Positions 1-5,876 are shown, counted from the first letter of the stretch. The stretch: DNA of 6,014 bases from C00003060 sp964502635 (GCA_964502635.1 CAZCXI010000138.1:1-6014); one strand, 5' to 3'. The notes: generated by a model not told the origin, from the sequence alone. A program made the numbers and translations.

Positions 1-16
1 AAAACTTCCTTACGGT

Positions 17-50
17 GAAGATTCCCCGTGGCTTGCCGCGGGGAGGCTTC
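17..50. other. Strong intergenic hairpin with a CTTG tetraloop
   Basis: An 8-bp GC-rich stem pairs 24-31 (CCCCGTGG) with 36-43 (CCGCGGGG), with one G-T wobble, around the loop CTTG. Closed by G-C, CUUG is a known extra-stable RNA tetraloop. The stem extends outward through T23-A44, a T22-G45 wobble and an A21/G46 mismatch, then GAAG (17-20) with CTTC (47-50). No T-run follows directly; the nearest T-rich stretch is at 57-68. It could be a terminator or 3' processing structure of a gene lying left of the window, or a copy of a dispersed REP-like repeat. The structure is directly visible; the role is not. Confidence 0.55.
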
Positions 51-82
51 AATGGGTTTATGTTTTTCTAGGAAGTGTGCCG

Positions 83-96
83 CATGGCTGGCCATG
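83..96. promoter_or_regulatory. Perfect 6-2-6 palindrome, possible operator
   Basis: CATGGC (83-88) and GCCATG (91-96) are perfect inverted copies separated by TG. The symmetry suits a dimeric DNA-binding protein. It sits about 100 bp before the PPC gene and just upstream of the weak promoter candidate at 113-140, where an activator could bind. A single copy in the window cannot show function, and a palindrome of this size can occur by chance. Confidence 0.25.
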
Positions 97-112
97 TGAC
101 GAGACATCCTGC

Positions 113-140
113 TTGATTTACTAGGCAGATGTGGTATTTA
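113..140 (+). promoter_or_regulatory. Weak sigma-70-like promoter candidate before the PPC gene
   Basis: TTGATT (113-118, 4 of 6 to TTGACA) lies 16 bp before TATTTA (135-140, 3 of 6 to TATAAT). This is the best spaced pair I see upstream of 197, but the -10 match is poor. Transcription from here would give a leader of about 50 nt. An activator-dependent promoter or read-through from the left are alternatives. Confidence 0.2.
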
Positions 141-196
141 GTGCCGAAAGGTTTGCGGGCTGCTGTTCATGAATCGGCGCTATTTGGGCAGGTGAT

Positions 197-643
197 ATGG
201 CGAATATGGAGGGTATAACAGCATGGGAATTCAACCGAGGCCGCTGCCTCCTTGGGAGACTTCCCCGCGGCAAGGACCTGGCGGCAGCCGTCGAAGATTT
301 CTGCGCCGAGCATGCCGTTGAAACCGCCGTGTTCTCCATTATCGGAGCGGTCACATCAGCGACGCTGGGGGCCTACGACCAGAATCAGCAGGTTTATGTT
401 ACGTTTCAGAGGCCTGAGCCCCTCGAAATCGTTCATTGCGCCGGCAATGTCTCCTTGAAAAATGGTAAGCCCACGGTTCATGCTCATGGCGTCTTTGCCG
501 ATATCCATTGTCAGACTATCGGGGGGCACGTGTTCTCAGAAACATTGGTTTTTGCGGGGGAAATTTACATCCAAGAGCTCTTAGGCAGGCCCATGGCAAG
601 GACATACGACGAACCAACAGGACTCTTTCTCTGGGAGATGTGA
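197..643 (+). CDS. PPC domain (DUF296) protein, stand-alone
   Basis: This 148-residue protein is essentially one PPC/DUF296 domain, the fold also found in plant AT-hook (AHL) proteins and in free-standing bacterial and archaeal proteins that form trimers. Family marks in order: LPRGKDL (22-28), the SIIGAV turn (47-52), the LEIVHCAGNVS strand (76-86), the HAH histidines (95, 97) and GGHV (109-112, His111). The three histidines probably cluster and may bind a metal; that is inference from the family. There is no AT-hook, signal peptide or membrane segment, so it should be cytoplasmic. Two starts are possible: ATG 197, with AGG at 190-192 only 4 nt away, or ATG 206, 10 nt after AGGTGA (190-195). 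The second would drop three residues. The biochemical function of stand-alone bacterial PPC proteins is unsettled; nucleic-acid or small-molecule binding are the usual suggestions. It is followed by a 105-nt gap and ilvE on the same strand. Confidence 0.88.
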   Translation: MANMEGITAWEFNRGRCLLGRLPRGKDLAAAVEDFCAEHAVETAVFSIIGAVTSATLGAYDQNQQVYVTFQRPEPLEIVHCAGNVSLKNGKPTVHAHGVFADIHCQTIGGHVFSETLVFAGEIYIQELLGRPMARTYDEPTGLFLWEM

Positions 644-681
644 GCGCTGTGGGTCACGTGCTGGTCGTTCAAGGGAGTTTT

Positions 682-715
682 TCAAAGGTGTCGAGACACG
701 ACTCGAACTTTTTGA
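682..715 (+). terminator. Hairpin in the PPC-ilvE gap, possible terminator or attenuator
   Basis: TCGAG (691-695) and CTCGA (702-706) pair around a 6-nt loop and are followed by ACTTTTT (707-713). An outer stem can form between TCAAA (682-686) and TTTGA (711-715), with two flanking G-T wobbles and a 2x2 internal loop. The inner stem is short and only moderately GC-rich, so it would be a weak terminator. It ends 16 nt before the ilvE ribosome binding site and could reduce read-through from the PPC gene. I see no leader peptide rich in Leu, Ile or Val codons that would make this a classic attenuator. Confidence 0.3.
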
Positions 716-748
716 GAAGTTGCCTCGAAATGAGGAGGAAGAGGGGAG

Positions 749-1816
749 ATGGATCTCAAGATAGAAAGGGTTAAGAGCCCGAAGACACGTCCAGACGATG
801 CAAACTTGGGATTTGGGCAGATTTTCACGGATTACATGTTCAACATGGACTACACGCCGGGATCCGGATGGCATGACCCACGCATTGAACCCTACGGTCC
901 CATTATCATGGACCCGGCCACCATGGTCCTTCATTATGGTCAGGCTATTTTTGAAGGGCTGAAGGCGTACCGAACCCGTAGCGGCAAGATTCTGCTGTTC
1001 CGACCGGAAAGGAACATGGCCAGATTCAATCGATCCGCACAGCTGGTCTGTATCCCTGAAGTGGACGAGGCCTTTGCGCTGGATGCCTTAAAAAGGCTTG
1101 TTGCCATTGAGCGGGATTGGGTTCCAAGGGCGCCGGAGACCTCCCTGTATATTCGTCCCGCCATCGTGGCCATGGACCCTTATCTCGGCGTACGGCCTTC
1201 CCACACCTATCGTTTCTTTATCATTCTGTCTCCGGTGGGCGCCTATTATCCTGAGGGATTCAATCCCGTGAAAATATGGGTGACGGACAAGTACGTGCGA
1301 GCCGTGCGAGGCGGATTGGGCGAGGCCAAGACCGCTGCCAACTATGCCGCCAGCCTTTACGGGGCGGAGGTGGCCAAGAAGGCGGGATATACCCAGGTGT
1401 TGTGGCTGGATGCCCTCGAACACCGGTCGGTTGAAGAAGTGGGTACCATGAATATTTTCTTCGTGATCCGTGGCGAACTGGTGACGCCGCCCCTTGGAGG
1501 GAGCCTCCTGCCCGGCATCACACGAGACTCTGTGCTTGCGCTTGCTCGGCACTGGGGCATTGCAGTGGCTGAACGACCGATTACCATTGATGAGGTCGTG
1601 GCGACCCACAAAAACGGCTCCCTTGAAGAGATATTCGGCTCAGGAACCGCCGCGGTCATTTCTCCAGTCAGTCAGCTTGCCTGGCGAGATGAGGTGTTGA
1701 CCGTGGGCGATGGTGGGGTTGGGCCCATGGCCCACAAGTTTTACAAGGCTATTACGGATATTCAATATGGGCGGGCTGAAGACCCTTTTGGATGGGTGGT
1801 TCCCGTCGGCGTATAG
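749..1816 (+). CDS. ilvE: Branched-chain-amino-acid aminotransferase (class IV, type II BCAT)
   Basis: This cytoplasmic PLP enzyme carries out the last step of leucine, isoleucine and valine synthesis, moving the amino group between glutamate and the branched 2-oxo acids, and it also starts their breakdown. At 355 residues it has the length of the type II (eukaryote-like) BCATs, longer than the roughly 310 of E. coli IlvE. Visible family blocks: the N-terminal GFGQIFTDYMF (21-31) and WHDPRIEPYGPI (41-52), HYGQAIFEGLKAYR (62-75), SLYIRP (132-137), the catalytic lysine K194 in GEAKTAANYA, EEVGTMNIFFV (229-239) with the glutamate that contacts the cofactor, LLPGITRDS (253-261) and the phosphate-binding GSGTAAVISPV (297-307). 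The redox CxxC of mammalian BCAT is absent. The start is supported by GAGGAGG at 732-738, 10 nt upstream, and by the typical N-terminal sequence. The downstream hydrolase begins 2 nt after its stop. Confidence 0.96.
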   Translation: MDLKIERVKSPKTRPDDANLGFGQIFTDYMFNMDYTPGSGWHDPRIEPYGPIIMDPATMVLHYGQAIFEGLKAYRTRSGKILLFRPERNMARFNRSAQLVCIPEVDEAFALDALKRLVAIERDWVPRAPETSLYIRPAIVAMDPYLGVRPSHTYRFFIILSPVGAYYPEGFNPVKIWVTDKYVRAVRGGLGEAKTAANYAASLYGAEVAKKAGYTQVLWLDALEHRSVEEVGTMNIFFVIRGELVTPPLGGSLLPGITRDSVLALARHWGIAVAERPITIDEVVATHKNGSLEEIFGSGTAAVISPVSQLAWRDEVLTVGDGGVGPMAHKFYKAITDIQYGRAEDPFGWVVPVGV

Positions 1817-1818
1817 AC

Positions 1819-2466
1819 ATGATTATCAAACAAATCAAAGTCGGCTTCATGGAGGTCTTTTGCTATATCCTGGGCTGTGAAGCGACTCACAAGGCTCTAT
1901 TGATCGATCCGGCAGGAGACGAAGAGCGGATCATGGATGCGGTCGGCGGCCTGGGGTTGACCCTTGAATCGGTGGTCAATACCCACGGTCATCCTGATCA
2001 TACCTGCGGCAACGCAAAGATAAAGGACCTCACAGGGGCCAAGATATACATGCACACTCAAGATGACCGCTTCTTCAACACCCCTGAAGGACAATCCATG
2101 GGAAGACAGATGGGGTTCGCACCATCGCCTCCGGCGGATGTTCGTGTGGAAGACGGCGACACCATTGGTTTTGGCGAAAAGGCGCTCACCGTCCTTCACA
2201 CCCCGGGCCATACGCTTGGCGGCATCTGCCTACACGAAGGCAGGAACCTTTTTACCGGAGACACACTTTTTGTAGGTGCGGTGGGCAGAACGGACTTTCC
2301 TGGCGGCTCTTTGGAGGTGCTGCTCCATTCTATTAAAGAGAAGATACTCTGTCTTGCCGATGATACCATTATCTGGCCGGGCCACGACTATGGAGGACGT
2401 CCCTCTTCCACCGTTGCCTACGAGAGGAAACACAACCCCTACCTCACTGATTTTCCATTGGTATAG
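1819..2466 (+). CDS. Metallo-beta-lactamase-fold hydrolase, glyoxalase II-like
   Basis: A 215-residue cytoplasmic protein with all metal ligands of the glyoxalase II-like branch: THGHPDH (55-61; His56, His58, Asp60, His61), His131 in TPGHT, the bridging Asp148 in FTGDTLF and His189 in WPGHDY. VGRTDFPGG (155-163) and the tail GRPSSTVAYERKHNPYL (193-209) are also typical. Members hydrolyse thioesters such as S-lactoylglutathione, or act on persulfides, but length and motifs do not fix the substrate. The C-terminal substrate-binding domain of true GloB is lacking, which suggests a short YcbL/GloC-type enzyme. I chose ATG 1819 over an in-frame ATG at 1792 because the latter lies inside ilvE and adds nine residues that do not fit the family. 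There is no clear Shine-Dalgarno sequence. The ilvE stop (1814-1816) lies 2 nt upstream, so translation is probably coupled. Confidence 0.9.
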   Translation: MIIKQIKVGFMEVFCYILGCEATHKALLIDPAGDEERIMDAVGGLGLTLESVVNTHGHPDHTCGNAKIKDLTGAKIYMHTQDDRFFNTPEGQSMGRQMGFAPSPPADVRVEDGDTIGFGEKALTVLHTPGHTLGGICLHEGRNLFTGDTLFVGAVGRTDFPGGSLEVLLHSIKEKILCLADDTIIWPGHDYGGRPSSTVAYERKHNPYLTDFPLV

Positions 2467-2500
2467 TAAGACACGCCTTTGGATTGCCCACATGACAAGG

Positions 2501-2513
2501 GGGCCAATGGCCC
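2501..2513 (+). other. Short GC-rich hairpin upstream of the uridylyltransferase
   Basis: GGGCC (2501-2505) and GGCCC (2509-2513) form a 5-bp all-GC stem with loop AAT, 18 nt before the first possible start of the next gene. No T-run follows, so it is not a standard terminator. It could protect or expose the translation start, but stems of this size are common by chance. Confidence 0.2.
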
Positions 2514-2531
2514 AAGGCAGTCCCATGAGAT

Positions 2532-3986
2532 ATGGAGTCTGTTGTGCTGAGACAACACATGTCACTTGAAGAGAAGACAGACGGGCTGTTTCAACCCTTT
2601 GCCGAGAAGATGGAGAACCGCGGCCTTGCCCCGATGGTCATTGATACGTTCAGGTATTATTACGCGCTCCTGGTTCGCGGTGAGACGGGGCTGGTCTCAC
2701 GGGCGGACATTGCCCCTGTGGCGGCGGGTGAGATCGCTGATGCCGAAAAACTCACCGGGTTCAGGGAAGCAGGACGAGCGGCCGGGCACAGAGCGGTCGT
2801 CATTAAACTGAACGGCGGGTTGGGCACGAGCATGGGCCTATCCCGGGCCAAGTCGCTCCTTGAGGCCAAGGATGGTCTGAGCTTTCTGGACATTATTGTC
2901 AGGCGGGTTCTTATCCACAGACGCGGGCATGGGGTCAGGCTTCCTGTTGTTTTCATGAACAGTTTCAGCACCGAAGCAGACACCCTTGAGGCCCTGAAGC
3001 CCTATGGCGAGCTTGCGGTGGAGGGCATCCCCTTGACTTTCTTGCAACACAAATTCCCAAAAGTCTCTCAAGACGGGCTGACCCCGGTCTCGTGGCCTGC
3101 GGATCCCGACCTGGAGTGGAACCCGCCCGGGCACGGCGATATCTACGCGGCGCTGGTGACGTCAGGGATGCTCGAAAAGCTTCTGGACAGGGGCATTCGT
3201 TACGCATTTATTTCCAACTCGGACAACCTGGGTGCGGTCATGGATGAGACCATCTTGGGCTATTTTGCGGAGCACGACTTTCCATTCATGATGGAGGTGG
3301 CAGATCGAACCGAGGCCGATCGCAAAGGGGGACACCTGGCCCGCCTCAAAGATGGTAGACTCACGCTCAGGGAAACCGCCCAGTGTCCGGAAGAGGAGTT
3401 GGACGAATTTCAGGATATCACGGTGTACAAGTATTTCAATACGAACAGCATCTGGGTGAACCTGGAGGCCTTGAAGGCATTGCTTGAGGTGCATCCGAGT
3501 GTGATTCGCCTTCCCATGGTCAGAAACCCCAAGACGGTTGATCCGAAGGATGAAACCTCTCCGCCCGTCTATCAACTGGAAACGGCCATGGGATCGGCCA
3601 TTTCCATTTTTGACGGGGCCACGGCGATTCGGGTGCCGAGAAATCGGTTTGCTCCCGTCAAGACATGCCAGGACCTTCTTGCCCTCTGGTCCGACTGTTA
3701 CGTGCTGACAGATGACATGTACATGGTTCAAAACCCCAAGAGACGGTTAGACACCGTGGTGTGTCGGCTCGACAGCCGGTATTACAAGAAAATCGATCAG
3801 CTTAGGGCGCGTTTTGCCCATGGCGTGCCCTCTTTGCTGGAGTGTATTTCCCTGGATGTTCAAGGCGACGTTTTTTTTGGCAAGGGGGTGGCGATCAAAG
3901 GCAAGGTGGTGATTGCTAATCACACCGATCGTCCGGTTATGCTTCCAGACGGAAGTATCATAGAAAAAGACGTGGTTTTTGACTAG
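2532..3986 (+). CDS. UTP--glucose-1-phosphate uridylyltransferase, eukaryotic-type UDPGP family
   Basis: The enzyme makes UDP-glucose and pyrophosphate from UTP and glucose 1-phosphate, supplying glycosyl donors for polysaccharide, glycogen or trehalose synthesis. The 484-residue protein belongs to the UDPGP family of eukaryotes, not the roughly 300-residue GalU family. In order: the nucleotide-binding loop LNGGLGTSMG (93-102), Lys107 in SRAKSLLE, LQHKFPK (171-177), WNPPGHGDIY (196-205), SNSDNLG (228-234), EVADRTEADRKGG (255-267), NTNSIWVNL (303-311), QLETAMGSAI (348-357) and RFAPVKTCQDLL (372-383) with a probable UTP-contacting lysine at 377. The last ~45 residues (VQGDVFFG, IKGKVVI) look like the C-terminal left-handed beta-helix. 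AGX-type UDP-GlcNAc pyrophosphorylase is the main alternative, but the LNGGLGTSMG and PPGHGD forms favour UDP-glucose. The start is uncertain: ATG 2532 or ATG 2559, neither with a strong ribosome site. The stop overlaps the boundary of the downstream mobile element. Confidence 0.93.
   Translation: MESVVLRQHMSLEEKTDGLFQPFAEKMENRGLAPMVIDTFRYYYALLVRGETGLVSRADIAPVAAGEIADAEKLTGFREAGRAAGHRAVVIKLNGGLGTSMGLSRAKSLLEAKDGLSFLDIIVRRVLIHRRGHGVRLPVVFMNSFSTEADTLEALKPYGELAVEGIPLTFLQHKFPKVSQDGLTPVSWPADPDLEWNPPGHGDIYAALVTSGMLEKLLDRGIRYAFISNSDNLGAVMDETILGYFAEHDFPFMMEVADRTEADRKGGHLARLKDGRLTLRETAQCPEEELDEFQDITVYKYFNTNSIWVNLEALKALLEVHPSVIRLPMVRNPKTVDPKDETSPPVYQLETAMGSAISIFDGATAIRVPRNRFAPVKTCQDLLALWSDCYVLTDDMYMVQNPKRRLDTVVCRLDSRYYKKIDQLRARFAHGVPSLLECISLDVQGDVFFGKGVAIKGKVVIANHTDRPVMLPDGSIIEKDVVFD
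2540..2557 (+). other. Inverted repeat around the alternative start of the uridylyltransferase
   Basis: TGTTGT (2540-2545) and ACAACA (2552-2557) are perfect inverted copies with a 6-nt loop. The repeat ends one base before the alternative ATG at 2559 and lies 6 nt after the ATG at 2532. If 2559 is the real start, this hairpin would occupy the place of the ribosome binding site. That mildly favours ATG 2532. Confidence 0.25.
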
Positions 3987-4138
3987 GAGGCTGTCGGAAA
4001 ACGTCCATCTGCGGCGTTATCCTCATTCTTCGTCACTGCGGCGTACCGATAAGTACGCCTCATTCCTAAGAATCTCGGATGCCTTGCATCTGAACATTTT
4101 CCAACAGCCTCCGAAAACGGGGTTCTCCGACAGGCTCC
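3986..4138. mobile_element. MITE-like element, 153 bp, TA-flanked (IS630/Tc1-mariner type)
   Basis: The left end GGAGGCTGTCGGAAAA (3986-4001) and the right end TTCTCCGACAGGCTCC (4123-4138) are inverted copies with 14 of 16 matches. TA flanks both sides (3984-3985, 4139-4140), preceded by C and followed by G. Removing the element and one TA therefore restores CTAG, the preferred target of IS630-type elements. A second right-end copy lies inside at 4097-4112 (15 of 16 to the left end), giving a near-palindromic core from 3986 to 4112. The centre is a perfect stem GGCGTAC (4040-4046) / GTACGCC (4053-4059) with loop CGATAA. There is no transposase, so it would be mobilised in trans. It lies between convergent genes and its foldback may end transcription from both sides. 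Inverted symmetry and flanks are seen; family assignment is inferred. Confidence 0.72.
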
Positions 4139-4168
4139 TAGAGCTTGCTTCTTGCTTACACTGGAGAG

Positions 4169-5758
4169 TCAAGCCGCCTGGGCCTCAGCGAGTTCGCGGT
4201 AATATTGTTCGTTGTCTGAAAAAACCAGCCCGTCATCAAAGGTGATTAGCCCTGCATGATAGAGCCTTGCGAGAGAAGCATCGATAGAGGTAAAGTCTTG
4301 TGAACCGGCCTGCATCTGTGATCGAATCTGATGGGTTTTTTCCTCTCTGATCAGGTTCCTTATCCTGTAACTATTGATCAGCTTCTCATAGGCAAGCACC
4401 CTGCCCCGCCCTGACTTGAGGGGAACCAGCCTCTGTGTGAAGGAAAGCAGCAGGCAATCTGCAATCCTCATCCGGACAAGGTTGTGTTGATGCGGCGGGA
4501 ACATATTAATCACCGTTTCAATGATGGATGTGGCATTGTTTCCATGAACGGTGCTTAGAACCAGATGACCGGTGTCTGCTGCACGTAAAGCTATTTCAAA
4601 GCTTTCCTTGTCTCTCAATTCTCCAACCACAATAACATCCGGCGCCTGTCTGAACACGCGTCTCAGTCCTTCGTGGAAGGATTTCGTGTCCCGATGGACC
4701 TCCCTTTGATTGACGTTGCTCCTCTTGTGCTTATGGAGGTATTCAATAGGGTCTTCCAGGGTGACAATGTTGCATTTTCTGTGGGTGTTGATGATGTCAA
4801 CCATCGCGGAAAGCGTCATGGTCTTGCCATGCCCTGCGGGACCTGCTACCAGGATCAGCCCCTGGGGCTTCAAGGCAAAGTCTTTTATCCACGCCGGCAG
4901 ATGGAGTTCCTGTAACGAAGGGAGGCGTTCCGGAAAGTGCCGGAGGGCGATAGAGACAGAATGTCGTTGTCTGTAGGCATTCACCCTGAAGCGTCCGATC
5001 TCCGGGTATGTGACGCCAAGATCGTAGTCACCGTCTCGTTCAAAGCGTTCCCAGTTCCGATCCGACATGAGGTCCATGGCGTACCGTTCACAATCGACAG
5101 GTGTCAGGGCATCCATGGATAGCCGTTTCACCTGATTACTCATCTTGATGGAAGGGGGAACGCCTGCAGTCAGCAGCATGTCGGTGGCACGGGACTTCGC
5201 CAGATACCTCAGTAATGAAAGCAACGGGGGGGCTTTTCTTGTCTTTGCCTTGCCCGCCTCCCTGGCAATCGTGTCACCGGCGAGGCCTCCCCTGGTCGCT
5301 GACATCAGGCTCCTTGTCGCTGCGTCCATCTGAAAAGAAGGTACAACGACCGGTTGAACCTTTCTTCCCAGTGTGAATTCGATCTCCCTGACGGTCATCA
5401 TGTCTTGAGGATTCACCATGGCAAGGGTCAGGGAATGCTCGTCAGTGGCAACGGGGAGGATCTTCATGGTCTTGATCTTATCCAGGGGGAGCAGCTTGAG
5501 GACCTCTTGATCGATATCGAGGTTGAAGAGATTCGCCGAGGGGACACCGAGCTGTTTGCTGAGAAAGTTCAGCAGGTCGTCGGTTGAGACAAAACCCATG
5601 TCAATCAGAATCGAGCCTATCTGCCCACCCAGTTGACCCTGCCTTTTCAGGGCATCTCGGAGCTGGTTTTCATTGATCAAGCCGTATTCCACCAGAAGCG
5701 CGCCCAGGCGCTGCCGCTGTGGGACCTTTTTCTCGTTGGCACCGGCTGGCTTGTCCAT
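4169..5758 (-). CDS. MshEN-PilT fusion: type IV pilus-type ATPase with N-terminal cyclic-di-GMP-binding domain
   Basis: A 529-residue cytoplasmic motor ATPase. Residues 17-40 and 46-69 are two 24-residue MshEN motifs separated by five residues (RLGALLVEYGLI at 17-28, then QIGSILIDMGFV at 46-57), the layout of the high-affinity cyclic-di-GMP site of MshE. The rest of MshEN runs to about 150. From about 175 it is PilT-like: GPAGHGKT Walker A (306-313, Lys312), Asp box TLEDPIEY (333-340), Walker B DVIVVGELRD (374-383, Glu380), His box GHLVLSTVHGNNA (397-409; His398, His405) and the PilT mark IRNLIREEKTHQI (467-479; usual form AIRNLI). The paired CxxC zinc motif of PilB/GspE is missing, supporting a retraction-type ATPase. 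Ordinary PilT has about 345 residues; the excess is the MshEN region. Odd features are His in place of Ser in Walker A and RQAPD (370-374) where REDPD is usual. AGGAG lies 9 nt before the ATG. No other pilus gene is visible here. Confidence 0.93.
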   Translation of the reverse strand: MDKPAGANEKKVPQRQRLGALLVEYGLINENQLRDALKRQGQLGGQIGSILIDMGFVSTDDLLNFLSKQLGVPSANLFNLDIDQEVLKLLPLDKIKTMKILPVATDEHSLTLAMVNPQDMMTVREIEFTLGRKVQPVVVPSFQMDAATRSLMSATRGGLAGDTIAREAGKAKTRKAPPLLSLLRYLAKSRATDMLLTAGVPPSIKMSNQVKRLSMDALTPVDCERYAMDLMSDRNWERFERDGDYDLGVTYPEIGRFRVNAYRQRHSVSIALRHFPERLPSLQELHLPAWIKDFALKPQGLILVAGPAGHGKTMTLSAMVDIINTHRKCNIVTLEDPIEYLHKHKRSNVNQREVHRDTKSFHEGLRRVFRQAPDVIVVGELRDKESFEIALRAADTGHLVLSTVHGNNATSIIETVINMFPPHQHNLVRMRIADCLLLSFTQRLVPLKSGRGRVLAYEKLINSYRIRNLIREEKTHQIRSQMQAGSQDFTSIDASLARLYHAGLITFDDGLVFSDNEQYYRELAEAQAA

Positions 5759-5818
5759 GTGCTCTCTCCTGCGCCCCCCTCACCCCGTGAAAAGAACTCG
5801 TTTGGGTGGATTTGCCCG

Positions 5819-5836
5819 AGCCGAACGGGGTTCGCT
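5819..5836 (-). other. Leader hairpin upstream of the MshEN-PilT gene
   Basis: On the minus strand AGCGAAC and GTTCGGCT pair around a CCC loop as seven base pairs with one bulged base (plus-strand 5819-5826 with 5830-5836). It lies inside the roughly 110-nt leader expected from the promoter at 5877-5906, about 60 nt before the ATG. I compared the leader by eye with the cyclic-di-GMP-I (GEMM) riboswitch pattern and did not find its conserved core, so no riboswitch is claimed. Confidence 0.3.
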
Positions 5837-5876
5837 TCCCACGCCGAGGTGACTTTATGCCGAAAACCATTGGGGC

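Noticed and set aside
51..196. Sigma-54 promoter upstream of the PPC gene
   Set aside because: No GG and GC pair with the required spacing and flanking bases was found.
1088..1609. A 173-codon minus-strand open frame inside ilvE
   Set aside because: It lies opposite a clear aminotransferase gene, has no family features, and its length follows from the codon pattern of the real gene.
3162..3731. A 189-codon minus-strand open frame inside the uridylyltransferase gene
   Set aside because: It is a shadow of a strongly conserved coding sequence, with a composition rich in His, Arg and Gly and no motif.
3979..4245. An 88-codon plus-strand open frame running through the mobile element
   Set aside because: It starts inside the uridylyltransferase, follows the palindromic element and enters the opposite-strand ATPase gene. 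It has no ribosome site and its Ser/Arg-rich sequence has no domain. Frames of this kind are side effects of the repeat and are easily mis-annotated as hypothetical proteins.
5670..5870. A 66-codon minus-strand open frame overlapping the start of the MshEN-PilT gene
   Set aside because: It is out of frame with a well-supported gene, is rich in Arg, Gly and Ser, and has no recognisable domain or ribosome site.
5759..5876. Possible cyclic-di-GMP riboswitch in the leader of the MshEN-PilT gene
   Set aside because: The idea was attractive given the protein, but the conserved core and tetraloop pattern of GEMM riboswitches could not be found by eye; only one small bulged hairpin is clear.
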